Shown here: positions 7,204 through 15,700 of the stretch, one piece after another
Position numbering within the stretch: the first letter of the stretch is position 1
Layout of the letters: every line of letters begins with the position of its first letter
Assembly: GCA_040902305.1 (NCBI GenBank)
Contig: JBBDXN010000137.1
Coordinates: 16,243-80,242, forward strand
DNA: 64,000 nt
Direction of reading: 5' to 3'
From: CAMLFJ01 sp040902305
GTDB lineage: Bacteria; Methylomirabilota; Methylomirabilia; Rokubacteriales; CSP1-6
Notes under the pieces: generated by a model
The model's input: the letters and a program-made list of their open reading frames with translations, nothing else
Database searches by the model: none
What the model was told of the DNA's origin: nothing
Translations under genes and position numbers: made by a program

Positions 7204-8687
7204 GGCTCGAGCGAAAGCTGACGCTGGGCGTGCTGGGGCTCGCCGTCCTTCCCGGCGCGGCCGCCGGCCTCGTGCTCTTGCTGCTCCTTCACCATGCGGA
7301 CCTCCGGGGATCGCCCGCCCTGCTGGTGGGCGCGCTGATCGCTCTGGGGGCGATCACGCTCTCCGTCGCCCTGGCCGCGCACCGGCTCGGGCGCTCGCTC
7401 GTACGCGCGCTCGAGAAGCTGCAGCACGGCGCGGAGCTGATGAGCACGGTCAATCCGGAGCACCGTCTCGACGTCCGGAGCGCTGATGGACTGCAAGCGC
7501 TCGCGCACGAGATCAATCGCCTGGGCGACCATCTGCGCGCGGCCCGGCACGGGGTCGACGAGCGGGTCGCCGCGGCCACTCGCGAGCTTCGGATCGAGCG
7601 GCGCTTGCTGTCAGGGGTTCTGGGGGAGCTCGCGGAGGGGGTGCTGGTCGCCGGCGCCGACCGGCGTGTGACGCTGGCCAACCGGATCGCGGCCGGGCTG
7701 CTCGCCGACGGCGAGGCCCTGCTCGGCCGGCAGTTAGAGGAGCTGGTGGATCGCGAGACCATCGACCGGCATCTCCGGATGCTTCACGAGGGCCGAGACG
7801 GAGCGGAGCGGTTCGCCCTCCGAACCGCCCGGGGCGCAGCCCTGCAGGCCGCCATGACCGTGCTCCTCGACGAGGAGGGTCGCCCGAGCGGCATCATCCT
7901 CGCGCTGCGCGACCCGGCCCACGCGCCGGGCGCCGACGGCGCCGAGGCGGACGGCGCGGATCGCCTCGTCGGCGCCGGCGTGCACTCGGGCACCGCGGCG
8001 GCCCTGCCCGGCCCCGCCCGGCCCGAGCTCTACGATTTCTCGCTCTTCGACGAGATGGCGCCGGCGGTGACGCCGGTCGAGCGGGAGCATCGCCTCGACG
8101 AGCTCACGTTCGTGGTCTTCGACACCGAGACGACGGGACTGCGGCCCGAGGCGGGCGACCGGGTCGTCTCCCTGGCCGGGGTGCGGGTGCGCGGCGGGCG
8201 GGCCAGGCGCCACGAGGCGTTCGACGCGCTGGTGGATCCGGGGCGGAGCGTGCCGGCCGAGAGCGTGGCCTTCCACGGGATCACCGACGAGATGCTGATC
8301 GGCGCGCCGGCCATCGAGACGGTCCTGCCGGCCTTCCTGAGCTTCGCCGGGTCTGCCGTGCTGGTCGGGCACGAGGCCTCGTTCGACCTGCGCTTCCTCG
8401 AGCCCGAACTGCGACGGCTCGGCCTGCCGTCTCTGGCCGCGAGCCGGTCCATCCTGGATACGCGGCTCCTGTCGCGGAGCCTCCACGGGCCAGGGGAGTC
8501 GCATAGCATCGAGGCAATCGCTCGGCGACTGGGCGTGACCGTGATCGGTCGGCACTCCGCCCTCGGCGATGCCCTCACCACGGCCGAGATCCTCGTGCGC
8601 CTGCTCGTGCTCCTCCAGAAGCGCGGGGTTCTCACGCTCGGCGACGCCCTGGATGCGGTCCGCGACGCCCGCCGGGTCATCGTGTAG
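7200..8687 (+). CDS. Membrane-anchored DnaQ-like 3'-5' exonuclease with HAMP/PAS-like front end
   Basis: A 495-aa fusion. Two transmembrane helices (about residues 8-30 and 37-57) are followed by a HAMP-like segment and a PAS-like domain (about 135-245). The C-terminus is a DEDDh exonuclease of the DnaQ type. Exo I is FDTETTG with D308, Exo II contains VGHEASFD, and Exo III is the HSALGDA segment. The front half resembles a sensor kinase, so the nuclease may be under sensory control. The start is the GTG overlapping the upstream stop, so both proteins are coupled. Substrate is unknown; RNA or a nucleotide is possible. Confidence 0.82.
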   Translation: MRLERKLTLGVLGLAVLPGAAAGLVLLLLLHHADLRGSPALLVGALIALGAITLSVALAAHRLGRSLVRALEKLQHGAELMSTVNPEHRLDVRSADGLQALAHEINRLGDHLRAARHGVDERVAAATRELRIERRLLSGVLGELAEGVLVAGADRRVTLANRIAAGLLADGEALLGRQLEELVDRETIDRHLRMLHEGRDGAERFALRTARGAALQAAMTVLLDEEGRPSGIILALRDPAHAPGADGAEADGADRLVGAGVHSGTAAALPGPARPELYDFSLFDEMAPAVTPVEREHRLDELTFVVFDTETTGLRPEAGDRVVSLAGVRVRGGRARRHEAFDALVDPGRSVPAESVAFHGITDEMLIGAPAIETVLPAFLSFAGSAVLVGHEASFDLRFLEPELRRLGLPSLAASRSILDTRLLSRSLHGPGESHSIEAIARRLGVTVIGRHSALGDALTTAEILVRLLVLLQKRGVLTLGDALDAVRDARRVIV

Positions 8688-8789
8688 CCGCCCGCTCCGC
8701 GCCCTGCGCGGTAAGATCCGTCCAGAACTGACACACTCGGTGACGAAATTTCCCACTGAGGACCGGGCACTTTGCCCTTGTGCCGTGAG

Positions 8790-8825
8790 CCGCCGACGGA
8801 ATGTTCTTCGAATACGGCGGGTTTT
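8790..8825 (+). terminator. Possible intrinsic terminator
   Basis: CCGCCG at 8790 can pair with CGGCGG at 8815, followed by GTTTT. It lies in the 241-base gap between the exonuclease gene and the DksA-like gene. The loop is long (19 bases), so this is a weak call. Nothing else in the gap is recognisable. Confidence 0.3.
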
Positions 8826-8928
8826 CACCCGTCTCTCCCATGCGTAGCCGAGGCACAGGCCTTGCAGCACGCTGCGCAAGTCGGGCGGTCCGGGTCATGC
8901 CGATCCGGGGCCCAAAGGGGAGAAGACG

Positions 8929-9336
8929 ATGGACGAGATCAAGAAGCGCCTAGAGCGAGAACTCAGCCACACCATGCAGCGCATCCGGCACATGGGTGGG
9001 GTCAAGATGGAAGAGCTCGGTGGTGGCCGCGGGGACAATTCGCCACTGGCCGACGAGGTCGACGTCATCCGGTTGAACGAGGATCGCGAGATGAGCTTCG
9101 CCACACGGAGCCTGCTGGTCGAGCGCGCCAACAAGCTGGCCGAGGCGCTGGAGCGGCTGCGGGGCGGGGAGTACGGAGTGTGTGAGGAGTGCAATGAGGC
9201 GATTGCGCCCGCGCGCCTCCGCGCCATGCCGGAAGTCACCACCTGCGTGCGTTGTCAGGATCGGCTCGAGCGGATGCTGCCGCACCTGGAGGCGGTCGGC
9301 GCCACGGTGGATACCGACGAGGTCGAAGACGACTAG
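8929..9336 (+). CDS. DksA/TraR-type zinc-finger protein
   Basis: A 135-aa protein. A coiled coil covers about residues 1-90 and a C4 zinc finger follows, CEEC then CVRC, in the arrangement of the DksA/TraR family. These proteins bind the RNA polymerase secondary channel and tune initiation with ppGpp. The coiled-coil tip carries a run of acidic residues but not the exact DxxDxA of E. coli DksA, so it may be a DksA-like variant. A GGGGAGAAG ribosome binding site precedes the ATG. It is monocistronic, facing a convergent gene. Confidence 0.85.
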   Translation: MDEIKKRLERELSHTMQRIRHMGGVKMEELGGGRGDNSPLADEVDVIRLNEDREMSFATRSLLVERANKLAEALERLRGGEYGVCEECNEAIAPARLRAMPEVTTCVRCQDRLERMLPHLEAVGATVDTDEVEDD

Positions 9337-9346
9337 CCCCTGACTC

Positions 9347-10084
9347 TCACCACCGGCCGAGGCGGGCCCGCCGCCGGCCCGGCCGGTCGGTGATGATCCC
9401 GTTCACGCCCCACCCCACGAGCCGGTCCATCAGGGCCGGCGCGTTGACCGTCCAGACGTAGCACTCGAGCTCGGCGCGCCGGATCTCCGCCAGCAGGTCC
9501 TCGGTCAGGAGGTGCACGCCCGGGCAGATCGCGTTCGCGGCGCCCGTCCGCAGCAGGCTGCCGTCGATCGGCGTCTGGCCTACCAGCGCCCCCACCGGAA
9601 TCTCACGGTTGAGCGCCCGCACCCGGGCGAGGGCGGCGTGGTCGAAGGACTGCACGAGGACCCGGTCCACCACGTCGTAGATCTCGACCATGGAGACCAC
9701 CCGCTCCTCGATGCCGGGATAGAGCGCGGAGCCCCCCTTCAGCTCGATCCAGAACCGAGCGCGGTCCCGGAAGCGCTCCAGGACCTCCTGCAGCGTCTGG
9801 ACGCGCTGGCCGCGGAACCGCCGATCCACCCAGCCGCCCGCGTCGAGGCGCTTGAGCTCGCGCACGCTGTGCCCGCTCACCGGCCCGGCGCCGTCGGTCG
9901 TGCGCTCCAGCGTGAAGTCGTGGATGACCACCGGCTGCTCGTCGCCCGAAAGGTGCACGTCGAGCTCGATGCCGTCGGCGCCCTGATCCAGCGCCAGCTC
10001 GAAGGCCGCGATGGTGTTCTCGGGGGCGTCGGAGGAGGCGCCGCGGTGGCCGATGACGAGGGGGCGCGACTCCGCCGCGGGCAT
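9347..10084 (-). CDS. ugpQ: Glycerophosphodiester phosphodiesterase
   Basis: A 245-aa GDPD-family enzyme that hydrolyses glycerophosphodiesters to glycerol-3-phosphate and an alcohol. The N-terminal GHRGASSDAPENT, the metal-binding E-x-D-x-H pair (GIELDVHLS) and VVIHDFTLERTTDG are all present. The C-terminus has the usual TVNAP and GVNGIITDRPG. No signal peptide is seen, so it is probably cytosolic like UgpQ. It shares a short divergent region with the acyltransferase gene, consistent with a lipid-recycling pair. Confidence 0.92.
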   Translation of the reverse strand: MPAAESRPLVIGHRGASSDAPENTIAAFELALDQGADGIELDVHLSGDEQPVVIHDFTLERTTDGAGPVSGHSVRELKRLDAGGWVDRRFRGQRVQTLQEVLERFRDRARFWIELKGGSALYPGIEERVVSMVEIYDVVDRVLVQSFDHAALARVRALNREIPVGALVGQTPIDGSLLRTGAANAICPGVHLLTEDLLAEIRRAELECYVWTVNAPALMDRLVGWGVNGIITDRPGRRRARLGRW

Positions 10085-10119
10085 TGTCGGTATCAGGCCG
10101 AGCGTGGCACTATCGGGCC

Positions 10120-10764
10120 GTGCGCACGCCCGTGATCGATGTCGCCCGGCCGGTCATCCGGCTCGGGGCACGGATCTACTTTCGCATCCGCTTCGAAGGC
10201 CTCCATCACGTCCCCCCCGCGGGCCCCCTCCTCATCATCCCGAACCACGTCACGTACGCCGACCCGGTCCTCGCGACCATCCCGGTGCGGCGCCCCGTCC
10301 ACTACATGGCCTGGAGCGCCCTGTTCCGGGTCCCCGGCCTCGCCTGGCTGATCCGGCGGCTGCGGGCCTTTCCGGTCGACATCGACGCCGCGGATGCCGG
10401 CGCCACGCGGGCCGCGGTGCGCCTGCTCCACGCGGGCGAGGCGGTCATGATCTTTCCCGAGGCCGGCCGCAGCCTCGACGGGCGGATCCAGCGCTTCCGC
10501 CTGGGCGCGTTCCGGCTGGCCTGCTCGCTCGGCGTGCCGATCATGCCGGTGACGATCATCGGCGCGCATGAAGCCTGGCCCCCCGGCCGCCGCCTGCCGC
10601 GGCCCGGACGCCTGACCATCGTCTATCATCCGGTCATCGCGCCGCCGGACGATGCGGACGTGAAGCGGGCCGCGCGCGACCTCGCCCGTCGCGTGCAGGC
10701 CGTGGTGGCCTCCGCCCTGCCGGCCCACCAGCGCCCGGACGCCCCGCGGGACGCCCCCGCCTGA
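10120..10764 (+). CDS. plsC: 1-acyl-glycerol-3-phosphate acyltransferase (PlsC-like)
   Basis: About 214 aa, LPLAT superfamily. The catalytic NHxxxxD box is NHVTYAD near residue 42, and the acyl-acceptor motif is FPEAGRS near residue 112 (usual form FPEGxRS, so one alanine is inserted in place of glycine). It would acylate lysophosphatidate or another lysolipid at the inner membrane. Start taken at GTG 10120. The upstream TTG at 10084 would overlap the divergent ugpQ start codon and adds residues that do not look conserved. Confidence 0.88.
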   Translation: MRTPVIDVARPVIRLGARIYFRIRFEGLHHVPPAGPLLIIPNHVTYADPVLATIPVRRPVHYMAWSALFRVPGLAWLIRRLRAFPVDIDAADAGATRAAVRLLHAGEAVMIFPEAGRSLDGRIQRFRLGAFRLACSLGVPIMPVTIIGAHEAWPPGRRLPRPGRLTIVYHPVIAPPDDADVKRAARDLARRVQAVVASALPAHQRPDAPRDAPA

Positions 10765-10838
10765 GGCGCGAACATTATACGGGCGGCTGCTCGGCTATGT
10801 TGCCGCCGTCGGCGCGGCCGGTGTATTCTCTCCCCTCG

Positions 10839-11330
10839 ATGGCACGGCGCGTCGCCCCCGCGATTCTCGTCCTCCACGGTCCGAATCTCAACCTCCTCGG
10901 CACCCGGGAGCCCGCGGTGTACGGCCGCGTGTCGCTCGCGGAGGTGAACCGGGCGGTGCAGCGTCACGCGGAGAGCCGGGGGGCGCGCGCCGTCTGCCGG
11001 CAGTCCAACCACGAGGGGGAGCTGGTGGACTGGATCCAGGCGGCCGCGCGCGAGGGGTTCCGCGGTATCGTCTTCAATCCGGGCGCGCTGTCGCACTATT
11101 CCATCGCCCTGCGGGACGCGGTGGCCTCGGTGCGCGTGCCGGTCGTGGAAGTGCACCTCTCCAATATCCACGCGCGCGAGGAGTTCCGGCACCATTCGGT
11201 GGTCGCGGCCGCCGCGGTCGGACAGATCTCGGGCTTCGGTCCCGCCAGCTACCTGCTCGGGGTGGATGCCCTGCTGGGCGCCTCGCCCGCGCCCGGGGGC
11301 CGGCGGGCCGCTCCGCGGCGCCGGCCGTGA
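10839..11330 (+). CDS. aroQ: 3-dehydroquinate dehydratase, type II
   Basis: A 163-aa enzyme of the shikimate pathway that dehydrates 3-dehydroquinate. The diagnostic GPNLNLLGTREPAVYG at the N-terminus contains the catalytic arginine and tyrosine. NPGALSHYSIALRDAV and EVHLSNIHAREEFRHHS carry the catalytic histidine region and substrate contacts. The C-terminus has a short Arg/Pro-rich tail beyond the family core. The ATG at 10839 is preferred over an upstream in-frame codon because it begins just before the first strand. No other shikimate gene lies nearby. Confidence 0.93.
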   Translation: MARRVAPAILVLHGPNLNLLGTREPAVYGRVSLAEVNRAVQRHAESRGARAVCRQSNHEGELVDWIQAAAREGFRGIVFNPGALSHYSIALRDAVASVRVPVVEVHLSNIHAREEFRHHSVVAAAAVGQISGFGPASYLLGVDALLGASPAPGGRRAAPRRRP

Positions 11331-11401
11331 ATGCGGGCGCTCTTCCTGCCGTCGAACCTCCGATCGCATAAGGGGCATGAGGGCCACGGCCGGGTCCGGC
11401 C

Positions 11402-12505
11402 GTGATGTCGCCCGACACCCCATCCAGCGAAGCCGGTCCCGCCGGGCTCCCGGAGTCCCCCGGAATCGACGAGCGCGCGCTCATCCAGCGGTGCATCGCG
11501 GGAGAGACGGCCGCGTTCGAGCCGCTGGTCGAGAAGTACCGGCAGCGGGTGTGGCGTCTGGCCTACCAGGTGTTGCACGACCGCGAGGAGGCGTGGGACG
11601 TGGCCCAGGAAGCGTTCGTGCGGGCATTTCATTCGTTGCCGTCCTTCCGAGGACAGTCGGCGTTCTACACCTGGCTCTTTCGCATCACCGTCAACGTGGC
11701 CACCGATCGGCACCGGCAGCGCGGGGCTCAGGCGCGGGCCTTCGGGCCCGAGCGGGTGACCGAAGAGGAATGGGCCCGCAGCACGCCCGATCCGGGAGGT
11801 GGACCGGACGAGGAGGCGGCGCGGGCGGAGCAGCGCGATCGCATCCGCGGCGCCCTCGATGCCTTGCCGCCCAAGGCGCGAACGATTATCATGCTCAGTG
11901 ACGTCGAAGGCCTCTCGTACCGCGAGATCGCCGAGGTGCTGAGCTGCCCGATCGGAACCGTGATGTCCAGGTTGCATAACGCGCGCAAGCGGCTCAAGAG
12001 CCTCCTGGGGCCGATGCTCGCCCTGATCCTCTGGCTCGGGCTGCTTCTGACGTGGGCCACCCCGGCCGACGCGCAGCAGATCATCCGCTTCGGCGTCCGG
12101 ATCATGGAGGCCTCGAGCGCCCGCGCATCCGACGCGCCGAACACCCTGAAGAACCCGCCTTCGCCCGAGGCCGAGACCGACGAGCGCATGCGGCGCATTC
12201 TCCCGCGGCTGCGGACGCTCTTCCGCTACACCGACTACACGACGCTCGACCGCCAGCGCGTGGAGGGCCCGCTCGGCACCCAGCAACGGTTCGCGATTCC
12301 GGGGGAGCGCTGGCTCGAGGTCACGCCGGACCAGCTGCACGGCGACCACGTGCGCATGCGGGTGCGGCTCCTGCGGGGCGATCATGCCGAGGTGAACGCG
12401 GCGATCCAGGCCGCGCCGGGCGCGCCCGCGGTGCTCGGAGGCCCGCCCTACGGCAACGGGGTGCTGATCATCATCCTCTGGGCCAACCCGAACCCCAAGC
12501 CCTAG
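11402..12505 (+). CDS. ECF sigma factor fused to a membrane-crossing secreted domain
   Basis: A 367-aa product. Residues about 30-100 are sigma region 2 (AFEPLVEKYRQRVWRLAYQV, then FYTWLFRITVNVATDR). Residues about 150-203 are region 4, with YREIAEVLSCPIGTVMSRLH. Normally an ECF factor ends there. Here the frame continues without a stop into a hydrophobic helix at 205-228 that ends ADA-QQ like a signal-peptidase site, then a 140-residue domain that would be periplasmic. An ATG at 12014 (residue 205) could start the second part as a separate secreted protein. No anti-sigma gene lies beside it, so the fused domain may play that role; this is inference. Confidence 0.85.
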   Translation: MMSPDTPSSEAGPAGLPESPGIDERALIQRCIAGETAAFEPLVEKYRQRVWRLAYQVLHDREEAWDVAQEAFVRAFHSLPSFRGQSAFYTWLFRITVNVATDRHRQRGAQARAFGPERVTEEEWARSTPDPGGGPDEEAARAEQRDRIRGALDALPPKARTIIMLSDVEGLSYREIAEVLSCPIGTVMSRLHNARKRLKSLLGPMLALILWLGLLLTWATPADAQQIIRFGVRIMEASSARASDAPNTLKNPPSPEAETDERMRRILPRLRTLFRYTDYTTLDRQRVEGPLGTQQRFAIPGERWLEVTPDQLHGDHVRMRVRLLRGDHAEVNAAIQAAPGAPAVLGGPPYGNGVLIIILWANPNPKP

Positions 12506-12511
12506 GCCCGC

Positions 12512-14035
12512 GTGAGCGAGCAGCGCTACCGGCAGGAACGGGCCCGCATCGAGCAGGGGCACCTCAAGTATCGCGACAAGCTCAAGGAAGAAGGCAAGCT
12601 CTTCGTCCGCGATCGCCTGAAACTGCTCCTGGATCCCGGCACCGAGTTCCAGGAGGATTTCCTCTTTGCCCGCAACCAGGAGGCCGACACCCCCGCGGAC
12701 GGTGTCGTCACCGGGGTGGGGACGGTGAGCGGCCGCACCGTGTGCGTCATGGCCAACGACTACACGGTGAAGGCGGGCTCGTGGGGAGAGAAGACCGTCC
12801 AGAAGATCGTGCGCCTCCAGGAGCGCGCGCAGCGGCTGCAGGTGCCGCTGCTCTATCTGGTGGACGCGGCGGGCGGGCGCATCTCCGAGCAGATCAAGAT
12901 CTTCCCCGGCCGCTTCCACGCCGGCCGCATCTTCTACAACGAGGTGCAGCTCTCGGGAGTGGTGCCGCAGGTCTGCGTACTCTTCGGACCGTCGCCCGCC
13001 GGCTCCGCCTATCTGCCCGCGCTCACCGATTGCGTGATCATGGTGGACGGCAAGGCGAGCTTGTACGTCGGCTCTCCTCGAATGGTCGAGATGGCCATCG
13101 GGGAGAAGACGACGCTCGAGGAGCTGGGGGGCGCCCGGATGCATTGCACGGTGTCGGGCTGCGGCGACGTGCTCGCCGCGAACGACGAGGAGGCCATCGC
13201 GCTCTGCCGCCGCTACCTGACCTACATGCCCGGTTCCTTCCGGGAGCGGCCGGCCGCGGTGGAGGCCGCCGCCCCGAAGCCGGGTCGATCGATCGAGGAG
13301 ATCGTCCCCTACGACCAGCGCAAGTGGTTCGACATGCACGAGGTGATCGACCGCCTGGTCGACGCCGACTCCTTCTTCGAGATCAAGCGGCTCTTCGCCC
13401 AGGAGATCATCGTGGGGTTCGCCCGCCTCGGCGGCCGCGCGGTGGGCCTCGTGGCCAACCAGCCCAAGGTGAAGGGCGGCGTGCTGATGGTGGACTCCTC
13501 CGACAAGGCGGCGCGCTTCATCTCGCTCTGCAATGCCTTCAATATCCCGCTCGTGTATCTCGCCGACGTGCCGGGCTTCATGGTGGGCACCAAGGTGGAG
13601 CGGGCGGGCATCATCCGCCACGGCGCCAAGATGGTGTTCGCCACCTCGCAGGCCACCGTGCCCAAGATCTGCGTCGTCGTCCGCAAGTGCTACGGGGCGG
13701 GGCTCTACGCGATGTGCGGGCCCGCATTCGAGCCGGACGCGGCCCTGGCCCTGCCGCAGGGACAGGTGGCCATCATGGGCCCGGAGCCGGCGGTCAACGC
13801 GGTGTACTACAACAAGATCATGGAGCTGCCCGAGGCGGTCCGCCCCGCCTACATCCGCCAGAAGCGGGACGAGTACGCCCAGGATGTGGACATCTACAAG
13901 CTCGCTTCCGAGATGCTGGTGGACGGCATCGTGGGGGGCTTCGAGCTGCGCGACGAGCTGATCAAGCGCCTCGCGTTTGCGCAGCCCAAGCAGCTCGAGT
14001 TCCCGCCGCGGCGCAATCCGGTCCTGCCCGTCTGA
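12512..14035 (+). CDS. Acyl-CoA carboxylase, carboxyltransferase (beta) subunit
   Basis: A 507-aa biotin-dependent carboxyltransferase of the PccB/MccB family. It moves carboxyl from biotin to an acyl-CoA. The N-terminal half has GKLFVRDRLKLLLD and LVDAAGGRISEQ. The C-terminal half has ADVPGFMVGTKVERAGIIRHGAK and KCYGAGLYAMCGPAFEPD, the oxyanion-hole segments. Substrate choice between propionyl-, methylcrotonyl- and geranyl-CoA cannot be settled, though the MCG-x-F region resembles MccB-like proteins. No biotin carboxylase gene is adjacent. The GTG start lies six bases after the sigma gene stop. Confidence 0.9.
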   Translation: MSEQRYRQERARIEQGHLKYRDKLKEEGKLFVRDRLKLLLDPGTEFQEDFLFARNQEADTPADGVVTGVGTVSGRTVCVMANDYTVKAGSWGEKTVQKIVRLQERAQRLQVPLLYLVDAAGGRISEQIKIFPGRFHAGRIFYNEVQLSGVVPQVCVLFGPSPAGSAYLPALTDCVIMVDGKASLYVGSPRMVEMAIGEKTTLEELGGARMHCTVSGCGDVLAANDEEAIALCRRYLTYMPGSFRERPAAVEAAAPKPGRSIEEIVPYDQRKWFDMHEVIDRLVDADSFFEIKRLFAQEIIVGFARLGGRAVGLVANQPKVKGGVLMVDSSDKAARFISLCNAFNIPLVYLADVPGFMVGTKVERAGIIRHGAKMVFATSQATVPKICVVVRKCYGAGLYAMCGPAFEPDAALALPQGQVAIMGPEPAVNAVYYNKIMELPEAVRPAYIRQKRDEYAQDVDIYKLASEMLVDGIVGGFELRDELIKRLAFAQPKQLEFPPRRNPVLPV

Positions 14036-14039
14036 GCGT

Positions 14040-14807
14040 GTGTTCCGCGGCCCGCGCGTGGGCCCCCTGATCCTCGCGCTCCGCTTCCTCACCGTCGTCC
14101 CGGTCCCCGGCCGGGAAGCGGAAGGCCCGGCAGCTCTCGGCCGGGCCGCGTGGTGGTTCCCCGTCGTCGGCCTGATGCTGGGGGGCGCGCTGGCGGGCCT
14201 CGGGCGACTCGTGGACGCTCTGTGGCCGCCCGTGGTCGGCGCCGCGCTGCTCGTGACGGTGTGGAAGGCGGTCACCGGCGGGATCCACCTCGACGGCCTT
14301 GCCGACTCGCTCGACGGCCTCGCGGGCCGGGACGCCGCGCGGCGGCTGGCGATCATGCGGGACAGCCGCATCGGCGTGTTCGGGGCCGCCGGCCTCATCC
14401 TGCTCCTCCTGCTCGCGGTGACGGCGCTGGCCGGGCTCGCCGCATCGATTCGCCTCCGCGTGCTCGTGCTGGCCCCCCTGATCGGCCGGGTGACGCCGCT
14501 GCTCGCGGGGGCCTGGCTGGCGCCCGCCACGCCGGGGCAGGGGCTCGGCGCCGCGTTTGCCGCCGGCCTGTCGCCCTGGGCGGGGCCCGTGCACGCGGTT
14601 GTCGCGGGCGCCCTGGCCGCGTGGCTGCTGGGCGGCTGGGGTGTGGCGGTCGCGGCGGCGGCGTGGGGCGGGGCGCTGCTGGCGGCGGCCTTCGTGGCGC
14701 GCCGCCTCGGCGGGCTCACCGGGGACGTGCTCGGCGCGGTCGTGGAGCTGGCGGAGCTCGGCGCCTTGCTGGGCGCGGCGGCGGCGGCGCATCGGGGCCT
14801 CATCTGA
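14040..14807 (+). CDS. cobS: Adenosylcobinamide-GDP ribazoletransferase
   Basis: A 255-aa multi-pass membrane protein. It joins alpha-ribazole (or its phosphate) to adenosylcobinamide-GDP, the last step of cobalamin nucleotide-loop assembly. The signature GGIHLDGLADSLDGLAG near residue 80 with acidic metal ligands is present, followed by MRDSRIGVFG. Six or so helices follow. GTG 14040 starts four bases after the carboxylase stop; GTG 14058 is an alternative. It sits about 10 kb before the main cobalamin cluster, directly in front of cobC. Confidence 0.92.
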   Translation: MFRGPRVGPLILALRFLTVVPVPGREAEGPAALGRAAWWFPVVGLMLGGALAGLGRLVDALWPPVVGAALLVTVWKAVTGGIHLDGLADSLDGLAGRDAARRLAIMRDSRIGVFGAAGLILLLLLAVTALAGLAASIRLRVLVLAPLIGRVTPLLAGAWLAPATPGQGLGAAFAAGLSPWAGPVHAVVAGALAAWLLGGWGVAVAAAAWGGALLAAAFVARRLGGLTGDVLGAVVELAELGALLGAAAAAHRGLI

Positions 14808-15487
14808 GCGCCACCACGGTCTGTCTCGTCCGCCACGGTAGCGTGGTCGGCGCGGAGACCCGCCGGTTCATCGGGCATCTCGACGTGCCGCTCTCGCCGC
14901 TCGGCATCGCCCAGCTCGAAGCCCTGTCCCGGCGGCTGCGTGGGGTCGCCTTCGACGCGATCTACTGCAGCGATCTCCTGCGGACGCGGCGCTGGGCCGA
15001 GATCCTGGCCGCGCCGCACGACCTGGTTCCCATCCGCGATGCGGCGCTGCGAGAGTTCGCGATGGGCCAGTGGGATGGACTGACCGCCGAGCAGATCCGC
15101 GCCCTGGACGCCCGCGCCTTCGACGCCTGGATGGCCGACGTGGGCCGCTTCCAGTTCCCCGGGGGCGAGAGCCTCCCGGATCTGGTCGCGCGGGCGGTGC
15201 CGGCCTTCGAGACGCTCGTCGCCCGGCACGCGGGGCGCACGGTGGCGGTGGTGGCGCACGGCGGGAGCAACCGGGCCATCATCTGCCACGCCCTCGGGCT
15301 CGGCCCCGAGCGGTTGCTCGCGCTCGGCCAGGACTACGCGGCCCTCTCCGTGCTCGAGGGGGGCGGCGGGCGCTGGATGCTGCGCCGGCTGAACCACTGC
15401 GAGCCCCTGCAAGCCACCCACTGCGACGGGCACGTGCAGGGCGAGGCCCAGGCTGGCGAGCAACCCGTCGGGCCGAACGCGCCCTGA
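14804..15487 (+). CDS. cobC: Alpha-ribazole phosphatase, histidine phosphatase family
   Basis: About 227 aa. LVRHGSV is the phosphohistidine motif, with a later GESLPDLVARAVPAF and VVAHGGSNRAI carrying the second catalytic His. CobC removes the 5'-phosphate of alpha-ribazole or of cobalamin phosphate. Position after cobS supports this over a generic phosphoglycerate mutase. No ATG, GTG or TTG precedes the first strand in frame; a CTG in the CTGA overlap with the cobS stop is the only plausible start. The last 25 residues look unlike the family and may read through into an unrelated relic on the other strand. Confidence 0.82.
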   Translation: MSATTVCLVRHGSVVGAETRRFIGHLDVPLSPLGIAQLEALSRRLRGVAFDAIYCSDLLRTRRWAEILAAPHDLVPIRDAALREFAMGQWDGLTAEQIRALDARAFDAWMADVGRFQFPGGESLPDLVARAVPAFETLVARHAGRTVAVVAHGGSNRAIICHALGLGPERLLALGQDYAALSVLEGGGGRWMLRRLNHCEPLQATHCDGHVQGEAQAGEQPVGPNAP

Positions 15488-15700
15488 GATCTCAGCGCGG
15501 TGTTCGCCCCGCCGCGGCGACGGCCGCGGCGTGAGCGCCAGCGGGCCGTCCAGGTGCTTGAGGATCTCGACCTTCGCGCGGGCCGGATCGCCGCGCAGCA
15601 GCCCTTCCAGACCCACCAGGGTCTCCTGGATCCATGTGGGCTGCCAGCACACGTTGACGATCGGCCCGCCCCCAGCCATCGGCGGGCTGGTCATGGGAGA
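15415..15700 (-). pseudogene. Probable relic of a serine-recombinase C-terminus
   Basis: Read on the minus strand, this stretch encodes LEGLLRGDPARAKVEILKHL, then DGPLALTPRP, then ISGRVRPDGLLASL. The order (a W/L-E-GLL helix, ARxxL, then a D-G-LTxTP strand and an xxGxxxxDGLL end) resembles the tail of large serine recombinases with a C-terminal beta-ribbon region. There is no start, catalytic domain or proper stop, and it overlaps the 3' end of cobC. This is recognition by eye and could be chance in GC-rich antisense sequence. Confidence 0.35.
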
